A stretch of 31,721 nucleotides of DNA from CAYJAZ01 sp964369165 (GCA_964369165.1 CAYJFE010000023.1:1-31721); one strand, 5' to 3'; counted from the stretch's first letter, positions 23,958-31,721 are shown. The notes: generated by a model from the sequence alone, not told the origin. Numbers and translations: made by a program.

Positions 23958-26804
23958 TTAGACAAAGTAAGTCTTTTTACTTATAGCAATCTGCCTGAAA
24001 GTATCACTGAACATAGGTCTTTCAAAATAATAGCCTTGCGCAATATCACAGCCTATGCTCTTCAACCATGAAGCTTGTTCCATAGTTTCAATACCTTCAG
24101 CGACTACTGTCATTCCTAATTGTTTAGATAAAAGTATGGTGTTTGCAATAATAATATCATTTTTATTGCTTGACGTGTAATAATCAAGGAAGGATTTATC
24201 CATTTTTAAGACATCAGCATCAAGCGCACCAAGCCTATTGAGAGAAGAGAGGCCAGAACCAAAATCATCAACAGCAATCTTTATTTTATGGATTTTCAAG
24301 TCATGAATTTTATCAAAAATTTCGCCCTCAGAGCCTACCATAGCACTTTCTGTTATTTCAAGTTCTATATTTTTGAAGTCGATATCATATTTTTTTAGCA
24401 TTGAAATAATGCGAGGAACAATATTTCTTTCAAGCATAGTAACAGCAGAAAGGTTCACAGCAATCGACATAGTATCGTTAAATAAATCTTGATTAGCCTG
24501 AATAAATTCGCACACTTTTTTCAAAACATACAAATCAAGCTCGACAATGAAACCATTCTGCTCAAATTCAGGAATAAATTTATCAGGATAAATTATTGAA
24601 CCATCAGAGAATTTCCAGCGCACAAGAGCCTCTGCTCCACAAATACGCCCTTTTTGAAAATCAATTTTCGGCTGCATAAGTATATAAAAGTCTTCATTTT
24701 TCAGCGCATCTTTCATGCTATGTGTGATTTTTAACTTTGTTGCAAAATCCTCTTCCATTTCAGACGTAAACATATAAGCTGTTGTTTTATAATCTTTTTT
24801 GCCAAGCAAGCGCACTGAATCAGCTAAGTCTATCATATAAGTAAAAGGTTTTGTAGGATCAACTACAGTATAGGAGCCAATAGAAAGGCTGACATTATAA
24901 TTATTTCCAATAACTTTTCCAATTACAATGGCAACATCTTGTATAAGTTTCCATTTTGCTTCCGCCGTTTTAGGTCCGCCATAAAGTATAATAAAATGGT
25001 CAATACTTGTTCGAGCAAAGATGGATTTCTCGTCAAGCACTTCTTCAAGCCTTTGAGAAATTGCCCTTAGTACTTTATTTCCCACTTCAACGCCATAATA
25101 AGTATTGATTCTTTTAAATAAATCTATATCGCAAGACACAATTTCATATGTACCAGCTCTTGCCTTTGCGATTTTTGCCTCAGCAAACTCTATAAATCTT
25201 GCGTAAGAGATATGCCCTGTAATGCTGTCAACATAGGCAACTTTTAAAACAGCTTTTCTCTTCTTATGCTCTTGATATAAAAGAATAACACTTATAATAA
25301 TCACCAAGAAGCCTAGCAAAAAGCCAATCCTTGGGGCATATCTTTGTATAAGTATAGAAAATGGCGTGTTGGGTGCAGCATCTAAAACCGCATTTGTGAG
25401 AATGCCTGTGAGTTTTTCTTCATTGATGCGTCTTATCATTACATTGAAAATATTAAGATAGGCTGGATCAAGTTTTTTTGACACAAAGAATTTAAAAGGC
25501 AAAGCATAGGGTGTCGGTTCAAGTATTACGTCTTCACCGCTAATAAGAGGAGCAATAAAGTCCACACTGCTTGAAGTGACAATAGCCCCTTCGATTTCAT
25601 CGCTCAAATAAGCTCCAAAAAAATCCCACGTATTATCATAGACATTGATTTGTACATCTGGATAAAAGCTTTGTAAGGCATTTTTATCAAGAGTAAGATA
25701 ATCTATAATGCCTAATGCATAGTCAATTTTTCCTTGATAGGGCAACATAAGAAAGAAGTCTTGTTCAGCATAAGGAGCAGTAGTGAAAAAATGCTTACTT
25801 TCGGCTTGAATATCGCCCACAAGAGAAATGAGCATATCAAAATTTTCTCTTTGTTTTGGGTCGTCCTCAAGGGTGTAGGGAATATATTCAACTTCAAAGT
25901 CGTATTCTTCTGCTAAATAATTTAAAACTCTAGCAGCAATACCGTCAGCCTTTCCAGCAACATTTTGATAGCTCATAGGCGCATGATTACTCACATAGCC
26001 AACTCTAAGCCTTTTACTTTGCAAAAGATTTGCTTCTTCTTTTGTTAAAAAACGCCTAGCAAGATCATTTTTTTGATAATATTTGAGATAAAGACGTGAC
26101 AAAAAATCACCATCTGCCATAATTAATTCTTCAAAAGCAATGCCAAATTTCGCCCTCAATGCAGTATGTGAAGGGTGAATAAGAAAATAATTATCGTAAA
26201 GAGCGAGAGGCAAAACCATTTCAAAATCAGCCACATTCGCATTGATATTGCTTATGAGATAGAAATCGGCCTCAAGCTCATGATAGTTTTTCATATCCGC
26301 TCTTACATATTTGACACTTATACCATTTTTTAGACAATAGTCACTCAAATATATTTCTAAGGGGCTGTCAGTATAGGAGGCAATAGTTTTGCCGTGTATA
26401 ATCTTAGGATCGTTATAATAATAAGGTATGTCACTATTTTTAGACGCAAGAAGAATTTGAGAAGTTGAAATAGGCCTTTGACTGTAAAGAAACTTACTCT
26501 CATGATCTTCTCTTCTAAGAGCTGGGCCTGCCATATCAAGCTCTCTACTTTCAAGAGCTTCTGTCATTTCTTTATAGTCATCAAAGGCGACAAAGTCAAA
26601 AATATAGTCTGAAGAAAGTTCAATACGCGAAAAAATATCAAAACCATAGCCTTTATTATCAGCAGAGCTTAAGTTGCGTATTGTGCCAAAACCTTTGACG
26701 TAGCCGACACGAATATGTTCTTTTTCATTTTCAGCCTGAAGAGGATTGGCGCACGACAGAAAGGCAAAAGTTACAGTTACAGCAAAGAGGATTTTGCTAA
26801 ACAT
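23958..26804 (-). CDS. periplasmic dual SBP sensor with degenerate GGDEF and EAL domains
   Basis: 948 residues. A secretion signal with LSCANPLQA (about 10-24) is followed by two periplasmic amino-acid-type solute-binding domains (about 29-255 and 266-478), a membrane helix (493-510), a GGDEF domain (518-685) and an EAL domain (695-942). The GGDEF signature is replaced by TSIDHF (599-604), so diguanylate cyclase activity is not expected. The EAL domain keeps EAL (725-727), NLS (784-786), ITES (817-820), DDFGSG (846-851), K869 and EGIET (903-907), so a c-di-GMP phosphodiesterase controlled by a periplasmic ligand is likely. Start: ATG at 26804 with GGAG upstream; an in-frame TTG at 26825 is rejected. 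Confidence 0.92.
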   Translation of the reverse strand: MFSKILFAVTVTFAFLSCANPLQAENEKEHIRVGYVKGFGTIRNLSSADNKGYGFDIFSRIELSSDYIFDFVAFDDYKEMTEALESRELDMAGPALRREDHESKFLYSQRPISTSQILLASKNSDIPYYYNDPKIIHGKTIASYTDSPLEIYLSDYCLKNGISVKYVRADMKNYHELEADFYLISNINANVADFEMVLPLALYDNYFLIHPSHTALRAKFGIAFEELIMADGDFLSRLYLKYYQKNDLARRFLTKEEANLLQSKRLRVGYVSNHAPMSYQNVAGKADGIAARVLNYLAEEYDFEVEYIPYTLEDDPKQRENFDMLISLVGDIQAESKHFFTTAPYAEQDFFLMLPYQGKIDYALGIIDYLTLDKNALQSFYPDVQINVYDNTWDFFGAYLSDEIEGAIVTSSSVDFIAPLISGEDVILEPTPYALPFKFFVSKKLDPAYLNIFNVMIRRINEEKLTGILTNAVLDAAPNTPFSILIQRYAPRIGFLLGFLVIIISVILLYQEHKKRKAVLKVAYVDSITGHISYARFIEFAEAKIAKARAGTYEIVSCDIDLFKRINTYYGVEVGNKVLRAISQRLEEVLDEKSIFARTSIDHFIILYGGPKTAEAKWKLIQDVAIVIGKVIGNNYNVSLSIGSYTVVDPTKPFTYMIDLADSVRLLGKKDYKTTAYMFTSEMEEDFATKLKITHSMKDALKNEDFYILMQPKIDFQKGRICGAEALVRWKFSDGSIIYPDKFIPEFEQNGFIVELDLYVLKKVCEFIQANQDLFNDTMSIAVNLSAVTMLERNIVPRIISMLKKYDIDFKNIELEITESAMVGSEGEIFDKIHDLKIHKIKIAVDDFGSGLSSLNRLGALDADVLKMDKSFLDYYTSSNKNDIIIANTILLSKQLGMTVVAEGIETMEQASWLKSIGCDIAQGYYFERPMFSDTFRQIAISKKTYFV

Positions 26805-26870
26805 ATGTATTTTCTCCAAAAACAATGACAGAAACTTTTAAGCTATAAAATCTTAAACTCATTGAAAAAA

Positions 26871-26898
26871 ATTATAGCAAAACTCCTTGCAAAGTCAA
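26871..26898 (-). promoter_or_regulatory. predicted promoter of the EAL sensor gene
   Basis: Minus strand: TTGACT (26898-26893), a 16-bp spacer, and a perfect TATAAT (26876-26871) preceded by TGC (extended -10). It is one of the best promoter matches in the window. Confidence 0.7.
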
Positions 26899-27049
26899 GA
26901 AGTCTTTCATATTTACACCCTAGCATTAGCTTTCTTCAAGAAGGAAAACTATATATAATTTATGTAATTTCAAAAGGTTTGTTTTCCATATTTTTTTCTA
27001 TATTTTCAGTATAACTTATAAACTTTCCGTTAGGTCAAAGCTATATTGA

Positions 27050-27078
27050 TTGCATTTTACACTCAAAACTGCTAGAAT
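27050..27078 (+). promoter_or_regulatory. predicted extended -10 promoter of the trmO-like gene
   Basis: TTGCAT (27050-27055), 17 bp, and TAGAAT (27073-27078) preceded by TGC; 24 bp before the ATG at 27103. Confidence 0.55.
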
Positions 27079-27102
27079 TTATAAAATTTCTAAGGAGAAA
27101 CT

Positions 27103-27546
27103 ATGCTCACATTCATTGGCGAAATCAAAACACCTTACAATAGTATTGAAGAATGCCCGAAAAACATTGATTCAAACGGCCCTATGTGCCAATTAGTGAT
27201 AAAAAAAGAATACGAACTAGGCCTAAACGGCTTAGAAAAAGGACATACTATTCTTGTACTCTATTGGTTTGACACTAAATTCAATGGAGAGTTAATCCAA
27301 AAAAGACAAGGCTTTGGCCCTGAAATGGGTGTATTTGCCCTACGCTCCCCCCTTCGTCCAAATCCTATAGCGGCTTCCATTGTGCCCATTGAAAAAATTG
27401 AAGGAAATAGTATCTATGTGAAAGGTTTCGACTGCCTTAATGGCACAAAAATAGTTGATATAAAACGAGATTTTTCTGAAAAGGAAATGGATGAAATTTT
27501 TGAGGAAAATCGCAGAAAAGGCTATCATGACAAAGCTAAAAGTTAG
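27103..27546 (+). CDS. TrmO/TsaA (UPF0066) family tRNA methyltransferase, short form
   Basis: A SAM-dependent beta-barrel methyltransferase of the YaeB/TsaA family; E. coli TrmO methylates N6 of t6A37 in tRNA. At 147 residues it has only the barrel domain, compared with about 235 in E. coli. Motifs are a start IGEIKTPY, GVFALRSPLRPNPIAASI (about 80-97) and DCLNGTKIVDIKRD (about 109-122). AAGGAG lies seven bases upstream of the ATG. In short-form members the substrate has not been settled, and some are found in metal or cofactor loci, as this one is. Its stop overlaps an AGTTAG/CTAACT inverted repeat (27541-27558) that could act as a weak terminator. Confidence 0.9.
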   Translation: MLTFIGEIKTPYNSIEECPKNIDSNGPMCQLVIKKEYELGLNGLEKGHTILVLYWFDTKFNGELIQKRQGFGPEMGVFALRSPLRPNPIAASIVPIEKIEGNSIYVKGFDCLNGTKIVDIKRDFSEKEMDEIFEENRRKGYHDKAKS

Positions 27547-27579
27547 ACGTTACTAACTGAAATATATGTAAATAATACC

Positions 27580-27608
27580 TTGACAGAACAACTTGTAGAC
27601 CTTATACT
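27580..27608 (+). promoter_or_regulatory. predicted promoter of the 76-residue protein gene
   Basis: TTGACA (27580-27585), exactly 17 bp, TATACT (27603-27608): a near-consensus sigma70 promoter 28 bp before the ATG at 27636. It points to strong expression of a very small gene. Confidence 0.7.
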
Positions 27609-27635
27609 TTAGTAAATTCTAATGGAGGATTTATT

Positions 27636-27866
27636 ATGTCATTATATAAAGGAATTAGCGTAGCGGCATTAGGTATTGCCTCATTTGCACTTTACAAAAC
27701 AGGTGCTTTAAACCCTGCAATCAAATCTGCTGTAAAAGTAAGCTCAAAAGTTTCAGACAAAGCTGAAGAATACGCCAATAAAGCAAAAGAAAAATTTGAA
27801 AATATAAAAAGCGAAATTGCTAAAGAAAAAGAAATTGAAAACGAAATTGTTAGCGAACAAGCTTAA
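27636..27866 (+). CDS. small helical protein next to metal-homeostasis genes
   Basis: 76 residues. An N-terminal moderately hydrophobic helix (about 5-20, ISVAALGIASFALY) is followed by a long charged helix with AEEYANKAKEKFENIKSEI that could coil. GGAGG gives a strong ribosome site, and the promoter is near consensus. It may be a membrane-tethered small protein. I do not recognise a family with certainty. Small helical proteins of comparable layout occur near HMA-type P-type ATPases in gut anaerobes, and such an ATPase lies 1.4 kb away. Confidence 0.6.
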   Translation: MSLYKGISVAALGIASFALYKTGALNPAIKSAVKVSSKVSDKAEEYANKAKEKFENIKSEIAKEKEIENEIVSEQA

Positions 27867-27896
27867 CAAAAACTGTCACTATAAGAAACTTAATTT

Positions 27897-27925
27897 CTGA
27901 CTTTTTATATAAATTCTTCTACAAT
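27897..27925 (+). promoter_or_regulatory. predicted promoter of the DtxR-type regulator
   Basis: CTGACT (27897-27902), 17 bp, TACAAT (27920-27925), 31 bp before the ATG at 27957. An AGAAA/TTTCT repeat lies across the -35. Confidence 0.45.
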
Positions 27926-27956
27926 CTACTAATTTCAATTACTCATAGGAAATGTT

Positions 27957-28508
27957 ATGGCTGAAAAATCAAGAACTGATGAAAAAAAACTCACTCGTAT
28001 TTTAGAAAACTATATTGAAATTATCTTTACAGAAGAATCGGAGCAAGGCGCAGCAAGAGCGAGCAGCATTGCCGACAAAGCAAAGGTTTCACGCTCTACG
28101 GTTACAAGCGCATTAAAAAATCTAAAGAGTATGGGTTATATTGATTATAGCCCATACAGCCTTATCCACCTCACCGAAGAAGGCAAGAAAATAGGCAAAG
28201 ATCTAAGCCATCGTCATGTTATATTTAAAGAATTTTTCCACAATATTTTACAATTGACAGATGCTGAATCTGACGAAGTGGCTTGCGAGCTTGAACACGT
28301 CGTCCCACTTGAAGCCACAAAAAGACTAGGGCAATTTTTAGTCTATCTTCGTGATAAAGGCGATATCATAGATTCATGGCAAGAAGAATATAAAAAACTT
28401 CGCCAGCAAATCATTAAAGAAGCTGAAAGAAATGAAGTACAAAGATTAAAAGAAGAAAGCAAAAAGAATAAAGAAGAAAACATCGATACTATAAAAAAAT
28501 ATCTATAA
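27957..28508 (+). CDS. DtxR/MntR-family metal-dependent transcription regulator
   Basis: 183 residues. A winged helix with ASSIADKAKVSRSTVTSALKN (35-55, given as ASSIADKAKV and SRSTVTSALKN) is followed by a dimer/metal domain. Ligand-like residues are H87 in HRHVIF and C110, E113 and H114 in ACELEHVV, which is the DtxR pattern (C102, E105, H106). The position four residues after H87, a Glu ligand in MntR (E81) and DtxR (E83), is K91 here. No SH3-like third domain is present; instead the tail is Lys/Glu-rich. The gene converges on the triple-FeoA gene with a 6-bp overlap of their ends. Which metal is sensed (Fe or Mn) is unclear. Confidence 0.85.
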   Translation: MAEKSRTDEKKLTRILENYIEIIFTEESEQGAARASSIADKAKVSRSTVTSALKNLKSMGYIDYSPYSLIHLTEEGKKIGKDLSHRHVIFKEFFHNILQLTDAESDEVACELEHVVPLEATKRLGQFLVYLRDKGDIIDSWQEEYKKLRQQIIKEAERNEVQRLKEESKKNKEENIDTIKKYL

Positions 28509-29222
28509 AGATTGCACCTTTATATTATCTGCCTGTTCTTTTTTTAATATCACACGCAAACCTTCATTTGTCATAAGCATAAATCTGTGGTTTTTGCTCA
28601 TGCTATAAATGGGCGCATTTTCAACAGAAAGCAAGGTGAACACATCGCCTTCTTGTATATTGAGTGAATCCATAATTTTTTTCGAGCTTTTTCCGCCTAT
28701 GATTTTTTCCACAATAAAGGGAAGTTTTGCGCTTGCGTTTGCAAATTGGCATTCTCTTTTATTTTCTATTTTTCCTATGATTTTTGCCGCCATGCCTTCA
28801 GAAAGCTTTATGCGTCTTTTACCTTTTACTTCAACCACATAGACCATCGGCGGAAGGCAGCGCACCATTTCAAATTCATCGCCATTGTTAAGTCCTAAAG
28901 CCGAAAAAGCCGCTGTCAATTCTTCTCCGCCTTCTAAGGCTTCGATATGTGCTTTTTCTTTTGGCTTCATCTCAATAATTGGGATTTTCCTATCGTCATC
29001 AAGATGAGCTAAAATCTTTCCACCCATTCCGCCAGCAAGCACTCTTTCGCCATTTGCCGTCTTTATGCGCACTGTATGCATATCTGATTCTGCGTCCATT
29101 TTATAGACAATGCTATCTTTTAGAACACCCATGCGAAAAAGTTCATTTTCAAGTTTTTTATCTTCAATTTCAATTAGTTGGAGCACTATACCTGAAGGTG
29201 CTTTGCTAAAAGTTGTAAACAT
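28503..29222 (-). CDS. protein of three tandem FeoA domains
   Basis: 239 residues that split into three SH3-like FeoA domains at about 1-73 (APSGIVLQLIEI, then RVLAGGMGGKILAHL), 81-153 (EKAHIEALEGG, GLNNGDEFEMV, RIKLSEGMAAKIIGKI) and 159-239 (IIGGKSSKKIMDSL, NIQEGDVFTLL, EGLRVILKK). FeoA is normally a single 75-residue partner of the iron transporter FeoB, and no feoB is in the window. The start is ATG at 29222 with TTGGAG six bases upstream; an in-frame codon at 29243 is not supported. It lies 54 bp after the P-type ATPase gene and probably forms a unit with it. Likely a regulatory or metal-responsive protein; the role is unknown. Confidence 0.8.
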   Translation of the reverse strand: MFTTFSKAPSGIVLQLIEIEDKKLENELFRMGVLKDSIVYKMDAESDMHTVRIKTANGERVLAGGMGGKILAHLDDDRKIPIIEMKPKEKAHIEALEGGEELTAAFSALGLNNGDEFEMVRCLPPMVYVVEVKGKRRIKLSEGMAAKIIGKIENKRECQFANASAKLPFIVEKIIGGKSSKKIMDSLNIQEGDVFTLLSVENAPIYSMSKNHRFMLMTNEGLRVILKKEQADNIKVQSL

Positions 29223-29276
29223 AATTTTCTCCAAGTAGTCCAAAAATATATTGTCAGACTGATTATCTATTTGAAA

Positions 29277-31418
29277 TTAGAGGGATTTTTTGTAATTATT
29301 TTTCCCTGCCGATTTTGCCGCATAGCCTAAAATGCCCACAGTTCCTGCATTATGTAAAAATGCTGATGCCGCAGGGTTGAGTTTACCCATTGATGCAAAT
29401 ACAAGAATAAGCGAATTAATCCCAATGGTTGAATAGAAAGAATTTTTCAGTGTATTTTGTGCTTGCATGGCAATTGTCCTTGCCAATACAAGTAAGCCTA
29501 GATCTTCTTCTAGAAGCACCATTTGCGCTGATTCTCTTGCTAAATCCGCTCCTTTTGGCATGCATATTCCTACATCAGCAGATAAAAGCGCGGGCGCATC
29601 ATTCACTCCATCGCCAGCAAAAGCAAGTTTCTTGCCTTCTGCTTGCATTTTATAGAGTAAATTCGCCTTATCCTCTGGCTTTAGCTCCCAATGCACTTCG
29701 TCAATATATTCTAATTCAGAGGCAATAGCAATAGCCGTATCTTTGTGATCGCCTGTGAGCATGACTATGTTTTTAATGCCTGAATTTTTTAGCTCTTTTA
29801 ATGTATTATGTGCTTCAGGGCGAATTTCGTCACGAAGAGAAATGATGCCTATAAGCTCATCTTCTTTTGCTATATAAAGTATTGATTTTCCATGCTTTCT
29901 CAAATCAACTTCATAGGCATTGGCACTTGTACAATCTATATGCTCATCATCTTCTAAAAAGTGCCTGCTACCAACGCGTATTTGTGCATTATCAACAAAA
30001 GCAGATACGCCATGAGCCACAATAAAGTCGACCTGACTCACTTCTGGAAAAGTCAATTCTCTCTTTTTTGCTTCCTCAACCACTGCCCTAGCAAGTGGGT
30101 GCCCATAATGCTCTTCCGCGCTCGCTGTAAGGGCAAGAAGTTCTTCTTCATTCAATTTTTTAAATTTTGATTTTTTTGCTACAAGTGGAATAATATCAAC
30201 TATTTCCAAATTGCCTTTTGTAAGTGTGCCTGTTTTATCAAAAACAATAGTGTCAATCTTTGAAAGAGAATCAAGGGCTTGCCCACCTTTGAGAAGTACG
30301 CCACTTTGTCCTGCGCTATACATAGCAGATTTAACAGCGATAGGAGCGGCTAATTTGATCGCGCATGAATAATCTACTGTCAAAACAGAGGCCGCACGTC
30401 CTATATCTCTAGTGAGCGCGAACAACAATAGTCCCAGACCAAAGGTTACAGGCACTAATTTATCCGCCAAATCTGAGCTTTCTTTTTGTGATTCTGAGGG
30501 ATTACGCAATGAATGTTCTAAAAATCTTGTGATTCTTGCCATACTTGTTTCTTGTCCAACGTGTTTAGCAATTATGCGTAAACGGCCGTCCTCTAAGACT
30601 GAACCAGACAAGACTTCATCACCTGCTTCAACGTGAACAGGCAAGGATTCGCCAGTAATTGAGCTTTTATTGATTGCGCCCTCGCCATCTAAAATCACAC
30701 CATCAACAGGTATCAACTCACCAGTACCGCAAATCACTATATCATCAAGTTTTAATTCATTAAATGGAATAGAAACTTCTTTTGTATCTCGCTCAACCCA
30801 CACATTTTCAACCTGAGGCTTGAGTAATGTTTTCAATAAATCATCGCTCATTTCCTCAGTCCATTGCTCAAGTCTTGAGGCAATGCCTAATAGAGCCACA
30901 ATAGTATTTGCTGTGGTATAATCTTTTCTTAAAAGAGAAAAAAGCACGGCTGAAGCATCTAACACTTCCACCTTTATACCGCGTGAAAGCAAGGTGTCAA
31001 GCCCCTCTAAAATCGTGGGCAAGCCAAGAGTCCAGGCTAGTGGGCTTTTGATTTTATTAGCTTGAAAAGGAGTAGAAGCTGCCACCAAGGCTTGCCCTAC
31101 CACAGTTGCTAGTGAAATATCTTTTTCTTTCTTGCTCACCGTATGGTAAGCTTCTTTAGGTATATTTTCTAAAAGCGCAAGCACTTTTTCCCTATGAATG
31201 GCTTTTCCGTCGTACTCAATAATGATATTGGCATTTGCCTGATTAATCCGCACACTCTCAACACCAGAAAGGCCAGACAAAATAGCTTGTAAATAGGAAA
31301 TGTCTAAATCTGGCGAATAAAGGGCTTTACATTGCAGACGAATTCTCTTCTTGATTTCGTGCAAAATTGTATAGCCATGTGAAAGATTTTTCTTTTGCTT
31401 CTTTTTTATTTTGAGCAT
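29277..31418 (-). CDS. HMA-type P-type metal ATPase with non-CPC membrane motif
   Basis: 713 residues, the length of a P1B metal exporter. An N-terminal HMA-like domain (about 14-90) lacks the usual CXXC. TGES (255-258), the phosphorylation loop DKTGT (394-398), the HP nucleotide-site dipeptide (440-441) and GDGVND near 610 are all intact, so the pump should be active. The helix that normally holds CPC or SPC reads VDYSCAIKLAAP (348-359), as in a subset of P1B ATPases that move Mn, Fe or other first-row metals. It is followed by the triple-FeoA gene, and the DtxR-type regulator is nearby. A small membrane protein gene lies upstream with a 69-bp gap that holds a palindrome. The metal is inferred only by context. 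Confidence 0.92.
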   Translation of the reverse strand: MLKIKKKQKKNLSHGYTILHEIKKRIRLQCKALYSPDLDISYLQAILSGLSGVESVRINQANANIIIEYDGKAIHREKVLALLENIPKEAYHTVSKKEKDISLATVVGQALVAASTPFQANKIKSPLAWTLGLPTILEGLDTLLSRGIKVEVLDASAVLFSLLRKDYTTANTIVALLGIASRLEQWTEEMSDDLLKTLLKPQVENVWVERDTKEVSIPFNELKLDDIVICGTGELIPVDGVILDGEGAINKSSITGESLPVHVEAGDEVLSGSVLEDGRLRIIAKHVGQETSMARITRFLEHSLRNPSESQKESSDLADKLVPVTFGLGLLLFALTRDIGRAASVLTVDYSCAIKLAAPIAVKSAMYSAGQSGVLLKGGQALDSLSKIDTIVFDKTGTLTKGNLEIVDIIPLVAKKSKFKKLNEEELLALTASAEEHYGHPLARAVVEEAKKRELTFPEVSQVDFIVAHGVSAFVDNAQIRVGSRHFLEDDEHIDCTSANAYEVDLRKHGKSILYIAKEDELIGIISLRDEIRPEAHNTLKELKNSGIKNIVMLTGDHKDTAIAIASELEYIDEVHWELKPEDKANLLYKMQAEGKKLAFAGDGVNDAPALLSADVGICMPKGADLARESAQMVLLEEDLGLLVLARTIAMQAQNTLKNSFYSTIGINSLILVFASMGKLNPAASAFLHNAGTVGILGYAAKSAGKNNYKKSL

Positions 31419-31443
31419 GATTTTTCCAATGATTTAATAAAAA

Positions 31444-31457
31444 TACTATTGATAGTA
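31444..31457. promoter_or_regulatory. palindrome before the P-type ATPase gene
   Basis: TACTATTGATAGTA, perfect 6+6 bp around TG, 26 bp upstream of the ATPase ATG. It could be an operator for the DtxR-type protein or an mRNA hairpin. I did not find a second copy in front of the other genes of the block. Confidence 0.35.
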
Positions 31458-31487
31458 AATGTGCATTTTAACAAGTAAAGTAATAAT

Positions 31488-31721
31488 TTATGCCTCTGCA
31501 GAATGTTTTTCTTTGCAATCGACACTCACCTTTTTACAGCATTTCTTACTTTTTTTATAAAGACTTGCGTGCCAAATACAAAAACCAGCCAAGGCAAAAC
31601 CAGAAGCAACATGAACTTTTTTTGCATATTTGCCACTCACAAAACCAGAAAGAGTAGTCAAAGCTAAGGTGGAAACCATGCCAACTTTTGCTACTTTCTT
31701 TTTTGAAAGTTTGGGCTTTTT
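31488..31721 (-). CDS. small membrane protein, N-terminus beyond the window
   Basis: The minus frame is open from the window edge to a TAA at 31488, so at least 77 residues are present and the ATG at 31679 is probably internal. The edge reads KKPKLSKKKVAKVGMVSTLALTTL in two parts (a Lys-rich lead, then a hydrophobic helix). A second helix HVASGFALAGFCIWHASLY follows. The end carries KKCCKKVSVDC and a His/Glu tail that could bind metal. A WH pair close to the helix end recalls small heme- or metal-associated membrane proteins, but no family is certain. It precedes the P-type ATPase by 69 bp on the same strand, so a helper role in metal handling is plausible. Confidence 0.55.
   Translation of the reverse strand, partial: KKPKLSKKKVAKVGMVSTLALTTLSGFVSGKYAKKVHVASGFALAGFCIWHASLYKKSKKCCKKVSVDCKEKHSAEA

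Noticed and set aside
1..31721. CRISPR, prophage, insertion sequence, or tRNA
   Set aside because: No regularly spaced repeats, integrase or transposase genes, or cloverleaf with conserved GTTCRA arm were seen on either strand.

Overview
The window is a low-GC (by eye well under 40 %) chromosomal segment of an obligately anaerobic bacterium. The selenocysteine gene selA, a complete reductive dehalogenase locus, and a neighbourhood of nif3-like gene, zinc-ribbon gene and rnpB next to a large RNase E/G-type gene suggest a Desulfovibrionales-like member of the Desulfobacterota. That placement is an inference from gene content and order, not a measured phylogeny. No tRNA, rRNA, CRISPR array, prophage or insertion sequence was recognised. 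A run of 100 N at 13213-13312 is an assembly gap inside the RNase gene.

Layout. 1-1294 (minus): a class II aldolase/adducin gene translationally coupled to a 5'-methylthioadenosine phosphorylase that runs off the window. 1418-4096 (plus): folC and selA. 4117-7384 (minus): argH, a nucleoside 2-deoxyribosyltransferase-like gene and radA. 7481-9512 (minus): nif3-like gene, C4 zinc-ribbon coiled-coil protein, RNase P RNA and its terminator. 9853-11027 (minus): two tandem paralogous membrane-anchored proteins with a TPM-like start. 11195-12552 (minus): 5-formyltetrahydrofolate cyclo-ligase overlapping pgeF. 12794-16875 (plus): RNase E/G and queA.

16923-23099 is the most interesting part. A CRP/FNR-type regulator gene (plus) is divergent from a minus-strand run of rdhA (Tat-exported, two 4Fe-4S clusters), rdhB (three-helix membrane anchor), a TPR protein, an RdhC/NosR-like FMN-binding membrane protein, an 81-codon small membrane protein and ridA. 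A 22-bp palindrome sits at about -42 of a predicted rdhA promoter that lacks a -35 box, and at the same time between the -35 and -10 of the regulator's own promoter. This is the geometry expected for class II activation of rdhA combined with autorepression. Two hairpins lie between 19-bp direct repeats in the rdhA-rdhB gap, and a nested inverted repeat follows rdhB.

23131-31721: a PHP-domain phosphoesterase; a periplasmic dual solute-binding sensor with a degenerate GGDEF and an intact EAL domain; and a short TrmO. A metal-homeostasis block follows: a small helical protein, a DtxR/MntR-type regulator, a protein made of three tandem FeoA domains, an HMA-type P-type ATPase with a non-CPC membrane motif, and the end of a small membrane protein cut by the window edge.

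The novelty candidate is the compact organohalide-respiration module, with its own predicted operator and a TPR protein plus a small membrane protein as possible accessory factors. Its electron acceptor cannot be read from sequence.
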